Counted from the stretch's first letter, positions 37,019 through 46,872 are shown. The stretch is DNA of 64,000 bases from Paraglaciecola arctica BSs20135 (GCF_000314995.1 NZ_BAEO01000062.1:310001-374000), one strand, 5' to 3'. Notes: generated by a model not told the origin, from the letters alone. Numbers and translations are program-made.

Positions 37019-37387
37019 ATGAGCGAAACTATTTTTACCAAGATAATCAATAAAGAAATCCCAGCCGACATTATTTATGAAGATGAATTAGCTTTGGCGT
37101 TTAGTGATATTAATCCCCAAGCCCCTATACATTTTTTGGTCATCCCCAAAAAGCCGATTGCTACTATAAATGATATCGAAGAGGCCGATAAAGCCTTAGT
37201 GGGACATTTGTATTGGGTGGCAGCACATTTAGCTGAAAAACAGGGTTTTGCTAAAGATGGTTACAGAGCTGTGATGAATTGTAACGAAAATGGCGGGCAA
37301 ACTGTGTACCACATCCATTTACATGTGCTAGCAGGCAAAGCCATGGGCTGGCCACCTTATCAGGACCAGCCTAAAACTTTGAATTAA
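37019..37387 (+). CDS. hinT: HIT family purine nucleoside phosphoramidase
   Basis: A 122-residue histidine-triad protein. The catalytic triad motif HIHLHVLAG and the C-terminal MGWPPYQDQP are typical of the HinT branch, as are the start FTKIINKEIPADIIYEDELA and HFLVIPKKPI. It hydrolyses purine nucleoside phosphoramidates and aminoacyl-adenylates. The ATG follows AAGGAAGAAGCC. It is a single gene. Confidence 0.93.
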   Translation: MSETIFTKIINKEIPADIIYEDELALAFSDINPQAPIHFLVIPKKPIATINDIEEADKALVGHLYWVAAHLAEKQGFAKDGYRAVMNCNENGGQTVYHIHLHVLAGKAMGWPPYQDQPKTLN

Positions 37388-37392
37388 CAAAC

Positions 37393-37425
37393 CAAGTATT
37401 GAGGGGCAGATAAGCTCAATACTTG
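37393..37425. terminator. Stem-loop between convergent hinT and M49 peptidase genes
   Basis: CAAGTATTGAG and CTCAATACTTG form a perfect 11-bp stem with an 11-nt loop in the 56-nt gap. No strong T run follows, so termination may be weak or Rho-assisted. Confidence 0.55.
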
Positions 37426-37443
37426 ACCATTTACCCTTTGAGA

Positions 37444-39147
37444 TTAAAGCCCTAGAACCTTAACACCTTGTTTGAAATTTACGTCTACTGGAATATCAGC
37501 AGCAGTTAATCTATCTAAGTCTTGCTGTAACAGAGCTTTGATAACACCTTTTTCAGCAACTAATTTTGTCACACCTTCATAGTCGCCATCACCTTGTAGA
37601 GTCAGTATTTTATTTGATAAGGCGTCAATAGCTTTACTCATATTCTGCATGTCGACTTGGTATAAACCATCTTCGTTACGACTAAAGGCTTGGTGATCCT
37701 GAAAAAAGTTAAACCTGATCATATTGGCTTTTCCGTGTGCGCTAGATGCTCCGAAGCGAACAGAACGAAAAATTCCCGCCATAAAGGTGACGTAATAATC
37801 TTCTAACATTCCTTCTTCAATGACACCTTTGGCTAATAGTTGTTGAACCATATACAGTCCTAAAATATCGGCTTTGCCTTCTTCTAATGCTGACGCGTGT
37901 TCCTTTAAAGCCTGTCTAACCGTTTGTTCACTTCCTAATACTGATTTGATGCCAAGCCCATGGGCCACTTCATGAAACATAGTGTTAGCGAAAAAAGCGC
38001 TGAAAGTAATGTGTTGACGTTGTTCAGGCACAATCAATTGTTTAGAAATAGGTACTAAAATATTATCAAATTTGGCGCGCATGGCATTTTTGAGTTGTAA
38101 CCTACGGGTGCCTTTTTTCAGTTGTACTTCTTCGTCGTTTGGCAAGTTGATGGCAATAGTTTTACTACCGGCGTTTGAATGTCCTGCGTAATAAATCACA
38201 TCGTAGGCATTTAAATCAGCATTGGCTCCTGGCATTTGTGCTTTGTACTTTTCCTCAACCGGCAAGCCTTGTTGCAGCTCAGGTAAGAAAGATGCATATT
38301 TACTAAGCCTCTCGCTCCACGCCAAATCCTTCAATAATACGTAAGACTCAAATGCTGCTCGATAACCAAATAGCTGGTCTTCGTAGGTCTCAATGGGACC
38401 ATAAACTAATTCGATAGGATTGGTCTTCATATCCATCCACGCATAGTCAGACGGTTGATAATTGTTGGTTAATAACGCTTCAGCCCGTAATTTGAGATAA
38501 GCCGCAAAACTTTTATCCTCAGCTAAAGTGGCTGCTTTTGTTAGCAGTGTTGAGGCTTCTTTTAGTTCTTCGGCAAAGTAAGTTGAGTAGGGGATCGCAA
38601 TTAACTGGCCCATTTTATCTCTACGCACCATAGAATATAAGCCATTTTTGTCTGCAAAGTTGCTGGCTTCAAATTCTGTCTTGGTCATATCTGCGGGATA
38701 AAATTGCGCACCTAACGGTTTTTCATCAGTATTCGACAGGAAAACTTGGTCACCATCTAATCTATCCCAAGGGCCATAGTTGATATTGGCAAAATTTTGG
38801 GTTTTGTTGTCAGCTATAGCAGCTAAAAACGTGTCTTTGTTGTCACCAAAAGCCTGACGCCAAAATAAATCATCCATAATCACTGATGCTTCAATCAATA
38901 TGGCTAACATTTGTCTCTGGTTGTCACTTAAATGATCTATGTCAGCAGAAAGTGTGACGGGGAAATAAATATTGAGGCGGTTTTCGTAGCCTTCAATAAG
39001 TGAAAACGCTACATCTTTATCAGTTGCTATGATCACGGTTGGTGGGATCTGAACTGTATCATTTGTGGGTTTATTGCATGATGAAGCCAGTGTTGAACAA
39101 ACGACTAATGCTATTGCTGAAATGTATGATTTTGAAAGAACTTTCAT
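37444..39147 (-). CDS. M49-type (dipeptidyl-peptidase III-like) lipoprotein
   Basis: 567 residues. The N-terminal signal ends in a lipobox-like ASSC. The catalytic zinc motif is the pentapeptide HEVAH (in TMFHEVAHGLGIKSV), followed about 50 residues later by EEGKADILGLY, whose Glu is the third ligand. Eukaryotic DPP III has a hexapeptide HELLGH; bacterial relatives often carry the HExxH form. The family cleaves dipeptides from oligopeptide N-termini. As a lipoprotein it would act in the periplasm or outside. It is a single gene with no obvious partner. Confidence 0.82.
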   Translation of the reverse strand: MKVLSKSYISAIALVVCSTLASSCNKPTNDTVQIPPTVIIATDKDVAFSLIEGYENRLNIYFPVTLSADIDHLSDNQRQMLAILIEASVIMDDLFWRQAFGDNKDTFLAAIADNKTQNFANINYGPWDRLDGDQVFLSNTDEKPLGAQFYPADMTKTEFEASNFADKNGLYSMVRRDKMGQLIAIPYSTYFAEELKEASTLLTKAATLAEDKSFAAYLKLRAEALLTNNYQPSDYAWMDMKTNPIELVYGPIETYEDQLFGYRAAFESYVLLKDLAWSERLSKYASFLPELQQGLPVEEKYKAQMPGANADLNAYDVIYYAGHSNAGSKTIAINLPNDEEVQLKKGTRRLQLKNAMRAKFDNILVPISKQLIVPEQRQHITFSAFFANTMFHEVAHGLGIKSVLGSEQTVRQALKEHASALEEGKADILGLYMVQQLLAKGVIEEGMLEDYYVTFMAGIFRSVRFGASSAHGKANMIRFNFFQDHQAFSRNEDGLYQVDMQNMSKAIDALSNKILTLQGDGDYEGVTKLVAEKGVIKALLQQDLDRLTAADIPVDVNFKQGVKVLGL

Positions 39148-39385
39148 TGCGTCACCTTTTTTTATTGTTGTATTGCGCTATTTAACTTAATTCATAGGAA
39201 ATATAACAAATTTTTGGCTTTTAATGCGTTTATCATATCTAGATACTATAAAAAAGTGTGCTAGCATTTACATTCTTTTACATTCTTTAATTTGATTGCT
39301 TAAATGTTCAGGTGGGAAAAAAGAAAACTATTTTCATAGACTTACCTTAGGGTTCGATTTGTTTTGACAGAATATAGGAAATCAC

Positions 39386-40222
39386 ATGGCTACAGAAAAC
39401 GCACTTCTCACTATTTTGGTAGAAAAAATTAATAACGATACATTGGTTCTACCCACATTACCTGCAATTGCACTGAAGGTAAGGAGAGCGGCGGACGACC
39501 CAGATATTAATTTAAATGCAATGGCCGATGTCATCAGCCAAGATCCATCTTTAAGCGCACGTATGATTAAAATTTCAAATAGTGCATATTTAGGTCGATC
39601 GGTTAAAGTCATCTCAGCGCAACAAGCTGTCACTCGTATTGGTTTGCGTCAAATTAAAAATATCTCTACCGCTTTGGCAATGGAACAACTCTTTGTATCC
39701 AAAAACCCCATAGTCAAAGAGTACATGTCTCGAATTTGGGCAGATACCATTGAAATTGTGGCAAGTTCAATGGCAGCATTACAAGTGCACACCAAACAAA
39801 CCAAAAACCGCGCCCTAAACCTTGATTCAATGATGTTGGCTGCCTTAGTGCATAATATTGGTGTGTTACCAATATTGACCGAAGCAGAACGCCATGCAGA
39901 TGTTTTTGCTAATCCAACATTCTTGAATGTGGCCATTGATAAAATGGCAGGTAAAATTGGTGCTAGTATCATGACAGAATGGGGCTTTGAACCAGAGTTT
40001 GTGAATGTGGCTCAGAATTGGAAAGATTTATCTGTCATTTCTGACGATGTTTCTTACTTAGATTTAGTTAGGTTAGGTGCAACACTTTGTGGCAAGTTTG
40101 AGAGCCATAAAGAAGCGGTTTTTAATGCCGCAATAGAAAAAGGCATTGTTGATAATTTGTCGGCATTACTTAGTGATGAATTTGATGAACTGCGTGATAG
40201 CGCAAAGCTCATTTTTCAATAG
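39386..40222 (+). CDS. HDOD domain signalling protein
   Basis: A 278-residue cytoplasmic protein consisting of one HDOD domain (residues about 20-215): LPTLPAIALKVRRAADDPD, VISQDPSLSARMIKISNSAY and AVTRIGLRQIKNIS are typical. Later His/Asp positions suggest an HD-like fold, but the key metal pair is not convincing, as usual for HDOD. These proteins act as output or adaptor modules in stress, motility or c-di-GMP signalling. It is single; its partner is not apparent. Confidence 0.88.
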   Translation: MATENALLTILVEKINNDTLVLPTLPAIALKVRRAADDPDINLNAMADVISQDPSLSARMIKISNSAYLGRSVKVISAQQAVTRIGLRQIKNISTALAMEQLFVSKNPIVKEYMSRIWADTIEIVASSMAALQVHTKQTKNRALNLDSMMLAALVHNIGVLPILTEAERHADVFANPTFLNVAIDKMAGKIGASIMTEWGFEPEFVNVAQNWKDLSVISDDVSYLDLVRLGATLCGKFESHKEAVFNAAIEKGIVDNLSALLSDEFDELRDSAKLIFQ

Positions 40223-40300
40223 GGTTGAAAAAAGCTGCGAGCTACTAGTTTCGAGCCAGCGAGCTTAAAGACACAAAGAACAAAAGTTTTAAGATAAGAA

Positions 40301-40328
40301 ATAAGGAAAAGTATTCGCTTTTCCTTAT
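40301..40328. terminator. Hairpin between HDOD gene and rdgC
   Basis: ATAAGGAAAAG pairs with CTTTTCCTTAT (11 bp, 6-nt loop) in the 151-nt convergent gap. Nearby sequence is rich in agct/cgag words like those at 1108-1135. Confidence 0.65.
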
Positions 40329-40373
40329 TAGTCATTAGTCTAGAATTATTTTGCTAGAAGCTCGCTTTTTCCG

Positions 40374-41282
40374 TTAACTCACTTTTTCATCGTCTAAGTT
40401 AAATATCTCTTTAAGTCGTTTTGCAAAACGCACTACTTCACCAGACATCAAAGCAAAATTAGCATCCAATCTGGCTAACATTTGATCTTTAGGTATATCG
40501 TCGTTTTGTTCTCTAATCACATCGGTGAATTTCAAACGTTTGATGCTTAAATCTTCTTGAATAATAGCTGTAAGAGTTTCATTCCATTCAATCGCAATTT
40601 TTTGAACTGACTTTCCAGCTTCTAAATGATGCTTGATTTCGTCGCAGTATAAATCCTGATTTTTACAACGAATAATAGCTCCGTCTTCTTCCAGAGCTTT
40701 GAGTTCTGCTTCTTCTAATACACTAATATCTGATGGCGCAGAATTATCTTTTAACCATGATGTTAAATCTGCTTGCACAGATTGTCTTGCCAAAGGTACA
40801 ACAGGTAAAGATCCTATGGCTTTACGCACCATGGCCAAAAAGGCTTCAGCTTTACCATCTGCAGAGGCATCTACTACCACTAAATTATCTTTGATAGAGA
40901 TGAAACCGTGTGTATAACTATTTTTAGTGAAGGCTTGTGGCAACAATCGATGAATGATCTCTTGCTTCATATCCTGCTGGGCTTTTTTGCCTACTGGAGA
41001 GCCTGTCTCAGCCTCAATTAGCGCAACTTTGTCCGCTAATTCAGCATTCACAACCACAGCTGGTAAGATACGTTCTTGTTTTTTTAGAGTCATCCAAATT
41101 CTACCCGCAGTAGCATGGATTAAGGTCTCGCCCTGATTAAAGGGAGAAGCCCACCCCATTGTGGCTAATTCTTGACTGCCGCAAGGGCGAAATTTGAACT
41201 CAGCAAGTTTGTCTTCAAAGTCTTGTTCTTTGAAATCCATATCTTGGGTAATTGCATAAAGCTTTAGATTTTTAAACCACAT
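40374..41282 (-). CDS. rdgC: Recombination-associated protein RdgC
   Basis: 302 residues, the normal length. Seen: MWFKNLKLYAITQDMDF, FRPCGSQELATMGWASPF and the central KVALIEAETGSPVGKKAQQD. RdgC forms a ring around double-stranded DNA and restrains RecA; it is nucleoid-associated. Single gene, full length. Confidence 0.95.
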   Translation of the reverse strand: MWFKNLKLYAITQDMDFKEQDFEDKLAEFKFRPCGSQELATMGWASPFNQGETLIHATAGRIWMTLKKQERILPAVVVNAELADKVALIEAETGSPVGKKAQQDMKQEIIHRLLPQAFTKNSYTHGFISIKDNLVVVDASADGKAEAFLAMVRKAIGSLPVVPLARQSVQADLTSWLKDNSAPSDISVLEEAELKALEEDGAIIRCKNQDLYCDEIKHHLEAGKSVQKIAIEWNETLTAIIQEDLSIKRLKFTDVIREQNDDIPKDQMLARLDANFALMSGEVVRFAKRLKEIFNLDDEKVS

Positions 41283-41465
41283 GAAAATAATCCGCTAATA
41301 GTTGGGGCTGTTTATGATTCGAGTTAAAAATTGTTTCAATCTCAAACGATACTGATGCTTGGATTGCGAAAAATAAACAAGCCTTCAGCGCAGAGTCGCG
41401 CTATTAAAAAAGGCCGTAGAGATTATCAGGAATTGACCTTATCTACTATGCGTAAAAGGCAGAAA

Positions 41466-43191
41466 TTAAACGGGGATTGTGATTTTGTATTGCAGGCCTT
41501 TGTCAGGTTGACTAAATGCTTCTATTTCGCCTCCTAACGTTTGGGTCACTAAGTTGTACATAATATGTGTACCTAAGCCGCTTCCGCCTTTGCCTCTGCG
41601 GGTAGTAAAAAATGCATCAAAATGTCGTTCTAGGGTACCTTCATCAAGACCTCTTCCATCGTCTCTGTAGTCGATAATAAGGTTGCCGTCTTGCTCGGAA
41701 ATATCAAGATTAATGGCGCCTTTAAGTTTGTCTTCGAAGCCATGGATCAGAGAGTTCATTATCATGTTGGTTAATATTTGTGCTAGCACGCCAGGCGCAC
41801 ATTTAATTGATAAATCGTCTGGACAATGAATATCGATAGTATGTTGAGTCTTCTTAAAATTTGGCGCCAAAGATTGCACAACTTCAGATAAATACTCACT
41901 GACATTGATTTCTCTTACAGCTTCACTTGTTTGATCAACAGCAACTTGCTTAAAACTTGAAATAAGATCGGAGGCACGATTTAAATTGTTTGTTAATAAC
42001 GTGATGGTTTGTTGAGCCTCTGACAAAAACGATGTCATGGTATTGCCTGTTAGTTTTTTATCGTCATAGGCGTTTTGAAGTTTTTTTTACTCTGTCTTGC
42101 AAAAAGCTGGTTGCTGTAACACTTACACCTAAAGGAGTATTTACGTCGTGGGCAATGCCCGCTACTAAACCTCCCAGTGATGCCATTCTTTCTGATTCAA
42201 CCAATTGGTCTTTCGCCATCTGAATGGTTTCCATCGATGTCGCTAATTCAGTATTTCGTTTACGTAGTTCATCTTCGATAAATTGGCGGTTTTCGTTTTC
42301 TTGGCGCAATTCCCGTTGATTAATTAATAACTCATCTTTTTGTTGTTCTAAGTCCAACATGATCCTGCTCAGTGTGGCAGTTTTTTTAGCCACTTCTTCT
42401 TCTAAGGAGCTATTTTGATCATCTAATCTCAGGTTGGCTTGTTGTAATTCATTTTGAGTACCAGCAAGCTTAGATTGAAACACAATCATTTCATCGATTA
42501 ATTTATTGTAAGACGTCTCTAATACCTTTAATTCATTATCTTCATCGATGCTCAAATCAAGCTTGGAAGATTCAGGGTCGTCTAGGTTGAAGTCGGTAAT
42601 TTGTTGGGTTAATTCATTGAGCGGATTTGTCAGCATAGTGCGAAATGCGCTCATAAATAGAAAAACTAAAAATGCTGTTTTGACTATGGCATTACCAATC
42701 AAGAAAAGTATACCTACTTCTATTCTTCCAAAGATAATGGTTGAACTTGAATATAAAGTGACATCACCGACTAATGATGTTCTACCAGAGAATTCAAAAA
42801 TTAATGGAAAACTGTAACCAAAGGTTCCGCCCGTATGATCTCTCACTACACCTTTAGTGATCGATTCACCGGCTAATTTAGAAGTACGCCCTAAATCGGC
42901 TATATAGTTACTATTTTCATCTCGAATTTGCACCCCTTCAACTATAGGCAGCTCCATCAAACCTACCGCGATAGATTTGGCCTGAGGTGTATTAAGCTCC
43001 CAAATAGCGCGAGTTAAACTAGTACTGAAGGTGTTTTTTAAAGTTTTAAGCTCATCTTCGATATGACTTTTTGCGTTTACATATTCAGTAAAAACTTGGC
43101 CTGCGGTCACAATCAGAGTTAGCACAAAATAAACCGACAGCACTCTGGCTAAAAGCTTTCTGGATAACCCTTGTTTGACGTTTGACATCAA
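41466..43191 (-). pseudogene. Sensor histidine kinase split by a +1 base in an A8 run
   Basis: The first part (43191 down to 42064, 375 codons) has a membrane helix (about 13-33), an extracytoplasmic sensor, a second helix (about 165-185), a HAMP-like linker, a coiled coil and the phosphoacceptor motif LGGLVAGIAHDVNTPLG. It then runs VKKTSKRL-stop. The second part (42038 down to 41466) holds the rest of the dimerisation helix and the ATPase (NMIMNSLIHGF, DYRDDGRGLD, GGSGLGTHIMYNLV). Removing one A from the eight-A run at 42081-42088 (T on the plus strand) gives VKKLQNAYDDKKLTGNTMTS, joining the halves into one open frame of about 574 codons. Either this is a genuine frameshift mutation or phase-variable tract, or a sequencing error. 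Function of the intact kinase is unknown; no partner regulator is adjacent. Confidence 0.85.
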
Positions 43192-43362
43192 TGTTTATAT
43201 TTCCTGTCGTTTAAACTGCATAGGAAGAATATGCGGAATGAAAAAAATAAACAAGACGTCTAAGCAACAATGTGTTTTAAGGTGTAGATTAATCAAAGTA
43301 GTATAGGCCTGTGGTCTATTCGAATGTTGTTTTTATAGTCCAAATGTAGTCTAAAATGCTCA

Positions 43363-43380
43363 CCGTAATAAAACTGTCAC
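43363..43380 (+). promoter_or_regulatory. Pho box upstream of phoB
   Basis: CCGTAAT-AAAA-CTGTCAC matches the 18-bp Pho box (CTGTCAT-AWAW-CTGTCAC); the second half is perfect and the spacer ideal. It lies 45 nt upstream of the phoB ATG, with an AATAAT -10 candidate at 43391-43396, about 10 nt after the box. This indicates autoactivation of phoB by PhoB under phosphate starvation, as known in other gammaproteobacteria. Confidence 0.85.
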
Positions 43381-43425
43381 ACAAAATCTGAATAATGCGT
43401 CGTTAATGCAGCAAGGAACATAAAA

Positions 43426-44115
43426 ATGGCAAAACGTATTTTACTGGTGGAAGACGAAGCTCCGATCCGCGACATGTTGAAATTTGTGCTGGAACAATCG
43501 GGTTATGAAACCGTTGAGGCTGAAGATTTTCAAATAGCCTTAGACAAGATTGTAGAGCCTTTTCCTGATTTGATTTTATTAGACTGGATGTTACCAGGTG
43601 GCACCGGCGTGCAATTAGCGAAAAAACTCAAGCAACATGAGTATGCTCGAGATATTCCTATTATAATGTTAACTGCCAGAGGTGAGGAAGAAGACAAAAT
43701 TAGGGGCTTGGAAGCCGGTGCTGATGATTATGTGACTAAACCTTTTTCGCCAAAAGAATTGGTGGCAAGAGTCAAAGCGGTGATCAGACGTGTTTCTCCT
43801 ACATCAAGCGAAGATGCCATTGATTACCAAGGTTTGAAACTCGATCCTCTATCCCATCGTGTGACATCTAATGAGACCCCTATTGATATGGGACCAACAG
43901 AATTTAAGCTTCTGCACTTTTTTATGACTCATTCTGAGCGAGTCTATAGCCGTGAGCAGTTGTTGGACAACGTTTGGGGAACTAACGTATATGTTGAAGA
44001 TCGAACAGTAGACGTGCACATTAGAAGGTTACGTAAAGCCTTGTCTGAGTTTTCTCATGATAATATGATCCAAACAGTGCGCGGTGCAGGTTATCGTTTT
44101 TCGAGTAGGGTGTAG
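43426..44115 (+). CDS. phoB: Phosphate regulon response regulator PhoB
   Basis: A 229-residue OmpR-family regulator. A receiver domain (1-120) has the acidic pocket [10 protein letters not shown], phosphoacceptor Asp53 in [10 protein letters not shown], and Lys in [18 protein letters not shown]. The C-terminal winged helix follows ([28 protein letters not shown] and VRGAGYRFS). It activates phosphate acquisition genes at Pho boxes; its own promoter has one. The kinase gene phoR follows after a repeat-bearing 177-nt spacer. Confidence 0.96.
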   Translation: MAKRILLVEDEAPIRDMLKFVLEQSGYETVEAEDFQIALDKIVEPFPDLILLDWMLPGGTGVQLAKKLKQHEYARDIPIIMLTARGEEEDKIRGLEAGADDYVTKPFSPKELVARVKAVIRRVSPTSSEDAIDYQGLKLDPLSHRVTSNETPIDMGPTEFKLLHFFMTHSERVYSREQLLDNVWGTNVYVEDRTVDVHIRRLRKALSEFSHDNMIQTVRGAGYRFSSRV

Positions 44116-44220
44116 AGCCCTCAGCTAAAGAGAGCCTTCAGCTAAAAGAGAGCCTTCAGCTAAAAGAAAGCCCTCAGCTAAAAGAGCCCTCAGCTATATG
44201 TGATATGTGCCCTCAGCTAC
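44116..44220. repeat. Six degenerate tandem repeats between phoB and phoR
   Basis: The core AGCCYTCAGCTA recurs six times, starting near 44116, 44133, 44151, 44169, 44185 and 44208 (spacings 17, 18, 18, 16 and 23), separated by AAAGAG-type linkers. The array begins right after the phoB stop and fills most of the spacer to phoR. It contains no coding potential of its own. Confidence 0.85.
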
Positions 44221-44292
44221 ATGAGAGCAAAACTATTAGTTCTCAGAAAAACGAATATATTTTAGTTGCTTTAAAAGGAATCTAGGCCCCAG

Positions 44293-45615
44293 ATGAATCA
44301 CTCTTATCCTTGGTTAAGAAGCATAGCCAGAGTCATCAGTTTTCTGGCAGCTTGTACGTTACTTGGCTTCTATATTAATGAACTAACTCTTATCTTGCTG
44401 ATTGGTGTCTTTGGGTTGCTTGGCTGGCACTACTGGCGGCTTTATAGGCTCAACCATTGGTTATGGCATAGCAAAAAGATATCTCCTCCTACAGCCCGAG
44501 GTATTTGGTCGCATATTTATCAAGGAATTTATGGCGCTAACTTAAAAAGTCGTAATAAGCGCAAAGCTTTGGGTGAGATCATTCGTCGTTTTCGGCAAGG
44601 TTCAGAAGCGCTTCCCGATGCGGCAATTATAGTCGATGGTTGTGGTGATATAACCTGGTGTAACCGACTTGCGAGAATTGAGTTGGGTTTGAGTTGGCCC
44701 GACGATATGGGTAAGAAAGTATATGAATGTATTAACGATAAGCAGTTTGTAAGCTTTTATCACGCTAATAGTTTTGCTCAACCTATAGAAATCATATCGC
44801 CGATTAATCCCAATAAAGTATTAGAACTTAGGGTCGTGCCTTATGAAGATGAACAATTGATGGTGCTCTTTCGTGATGTCACACGTTTGACACAAATTGA
44901 AAAAATGCGTAAGGATTTTGTTGCCAATGTGTCTCATGAATTAAAAACACCTCTAACCGTGATTAATGGTTACTTAGAAATGTTGCCACTAAATGGCGAT
45001 GTACCAGAACCCATGATGGTTAAGGCTATCAGTGAAATGCGCACTCAGTCTCTGCGTATGCAAAGTTTAATTGAAGAACTATTGGTGTTGTCACGTATTG
45101 AAGCGAGTACTGAAAGAGCATTTGAAAAATTGGTGAATGTACCGCAATTGTTATGGCAAATTCAGATAGAAGCAGAAGCTCTCAATCGAGATAGAAAACA
45201 TAAATTATTTTTTGATATTTCGCCAATTTTATATGTGTATGGTAATGAAAATGAGCTACGCAGCGCCTTCTCAAATTTAATTTTTAATGGCATCCATTAT
45301 ACCCCTAACGGTGGTGTCATCGAAGTTAAATGGGGCTTAGAAGGTAAACAAGTTAAATTCAGTGTGAAAGATAACGGTGAAGGTATTGCATCTGAACATA
45401 TTAAAAGGCTAACCGAACGTTTTTATCGAGTGGATAAAGCCAGATCACGCACCACTGGCGGCTCTGGATTAGGTCTATCCATTGTTAAACATGTTTTGTC
45501 TCATCATAATTCAGTTCTAAACATTGAAAGTAAGCTAGGAAAAGGCTCGACTTTCTCATGTTGCTTTTCTCCAGAACAGACTTACATAGTCGAAAAACCT
45601 ATTGGTACCCTATAA
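44293..45615 (+). CDS. phoR: Phosphate regulon sensor kinase PhoR
   Basis: A 440-residue membrane histidine kinase with two closely spaced N-terminal membrane helices (about 12-45), a cytoplasmic PAS-like region (about 100-200), a dimerisation/phosphoacceptor domain with His near residue 215 (ANVSHELKTPLTVINGYLE) and an ATPase domain (VKDNGEGIASEHI and TGGSGLGLSIVKHVL). It has almost no periplasmic loop, typical of PhoR, which senses phosphate through the Pst transporter and PhoU, neither of which is in this window. Confidence 0.95.
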   Translation: MNHSYPWLRSIARVISFLAACTLLGFYINELTLILLIGVFGLLGWHYWRLYRLNHWLWHSKKISPPTARGIWSHIYQGIYGANLKSRNKRKALGEIIRRFRQGSEALPDAAIIVDGCGDITWCNRLARIELGLSWPDDMGKKVYECINDKQFVSFYHANSFAQPIEIISPINPNKVLELRVVPYEDEQLMVLFRDVTRLTQIEKMRKDFVANVSHELKTPLTVINGYLEMLPLNGDVPEPMMVKAISEMRTQSLRMQSLIEELLVLSRIEASTERAFEKLVNVPQLLWQIQIEAEALNRDRKHKLFFDISPILYVYGNENELRSAFSNLIFNGIHYTPNGGVIEVKWGLEGKQVKFSVKDNGEGIASEHIKRLTERFYRVDKARSRTTGGSGLGLSIVKHVLSHHNSVLNIESKLGKGSTFSCCFSPEQTYIVEKPIGTL

Positions 45616-45673
45616 CCTCATCCTGTTTGTAAAAATATCTGTTTCACATAAAGCCGATACTTTTTAGTATTTT

Positions 45674-45703
45674 ATGACTTTTGTCATCCCTAAGTCATGA
45701 CTT
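45674..45703. promoter_or_regulatory. Symmetric elements / weak Pho-box-like site before the MacAB-like operon
   Basis: ATGAC-TTTT-GTCAT is followed by CCCTA and the palindrome AAGTCATGACTT. TTGTCAT-CCCT-AAGTCAT (45681-45698) also has Pho-box spacing, but only about 10-11 of 14 half-site matches. It lies about 145 nt upstream of the adaptor GTG. It could be a PhoB site or an operator for another dimeric regulator. Confidence 0.3.
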
Positions 45704-45843
45704 ATGGCTAATCCATTTTTTATATTTTTATGCCATGATTATCTAATATCAAGTCTTTAAGTTGATTAATAAATCAGCGCTTTACCTTTTGCTTTTAGAG
45801 GGTAATCTTGACTACATAAATAGCTAATTTAATAGAGGTTAGG

Positions 45844-46872
45844 GTGACGGATAAAAGTGAATTGTTGCAACAACTTAAAATAGATAGAAACCCAACCCAA
45901 GAAAAGACTGGGATAAAATTTTGGCAAGTTTTGTTGTTGCTGGTTATCTGTTGTGTTTTGTCTATTTGGGCAACCCTTAACTATTTTGTGCCTGTGCAAA
46001 CAGTTGAAAAAAATAGTCCTTTTGGAACTCAAGTTAATAACAAAACCCAGTCAAGTTCGACAAAGTCTTCAGAGCCAGCAAAACCAATTGTTCAAGCAAA
46101 CGACACTATCCTCAACTCATCCGGTTACATAACCGCCAGGCGTATGGCTACGGTATCTTCCGAAGTCATGGGGCTGATCACCCAAGTTAATGTAGAAGAA
46201 GGTATGAATGTCGAAGAAGGACAAATCCTCGCCACCCTTGATAGTAATTTAGCCGAGGTAAATCTTGATTACGCCCGTGCGCAATTAGATGTGCTACAAG
46301 CAAGACGTAAAGCTATTTTAGTTAACCTAGATGAAGCAAAAATCAATTATCAGCGCACCCTTAACAATACCTATTCAAGTGAAATCGAACGCACCCGTGG
46401 ATTTGCTAATCAGCAGAATTTGTTAGCCAATTTAGAAAGTGCAGACGCTGATTTACAGGTCGCTAAAATAGAAATTCGCCGCCAACAAGAACGTCTAGAC
46501 GATCATACTATCAGAGCGCCATTTAGTGGTGTAGTGACTCAAAAAAATGCCCAACCTGGTGAAATAGTTGCACCTTCGTCAGCAGGAGGTGGTTTTACGC
46601 GTACGGGTATCTGCACCATAGTAGATATGAGCTCTCTAGAAATAGAAGTGGACGTAAATGAATCTTTTATTGGTCGTGTTTATCCCGGTCAAAAGGTTAA
46701 TGCCACCTTAGACGCTTACCCAGATTGGCCAATACCCGCTTCAGTAATTGCCACTATACCCACTGCAGACAGGGCGAAAGCCACAGTACAAGTCAGAATT
46801 AAAATCGAATTAGAAGACCCGAGGATCCTGCCTGAAATGGGCGTAAAAGTTGGGTTTATGAAAGACAGCTAA
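45844..46872 (+). CDS. MacA-like periplasmic adaptor of an ABC exporter
   Basis: A 342-residue membrane-fusion protein. The start is GTG 45844 after AGAGGTTAGG. One membrane anchor (about 25-48) is followed by a Ser/Thr/Lys-rich linker, a biotinyl-lipoyl domain (VSSEVMGLITQVNVEEGMNV and HTIRAPFSGVVTQKNAQPGE), an alpha-hairpin and a beta-barrel (VDVNESFIGRVYPGQKVNAT). It should couple the ABC permeases encoded downstream to an outer-membrane channel. It is first in a four-gene operon. Confidence 0.9.
   Translation: MTDKSELLQQLKIDRNPTQEKTGIKFWQVLLLLVICCVLSIWATLNYFVPVQTVEKNSPFGTQVNNKTQSSSTKSSEPAKPIVQANDTILNSSGYITARRMATVSSEVMGLITQVNVEEGMNVEEGQILATLDSNLAEVNLDYARAQLDVLQARRKAILVNLDEAKINYQRTLNNTYSSEIERTRGFANQQNLLANLESADADLQVAKIEIRRQQERLDDHTIRAPFSGVVTQKNAQPGEIVAPSSAGGGFTRTGICTIVDMSSLEIEVDVNESFIGRVYPGQKVNATLDAYPDWPIPASVIATIPTADRAKATVQVRIKIELEDPRILPEMGVKVGFMKDS

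Noticed and set aside
37444-39147. Disrupted DPP III active site because HELLGH is absent
   Set aside because: Bacterial M49 relatives are known with the five-residue HExxH form, and the downstream Glu motif is present.
42064-42095. Programmed -1 ribosomal frameshift at A-AAA-AAC in the histidine kinase
   Set aside because: The second half lies in the +1 frame relative to the first, so a -1 shift would not join them.
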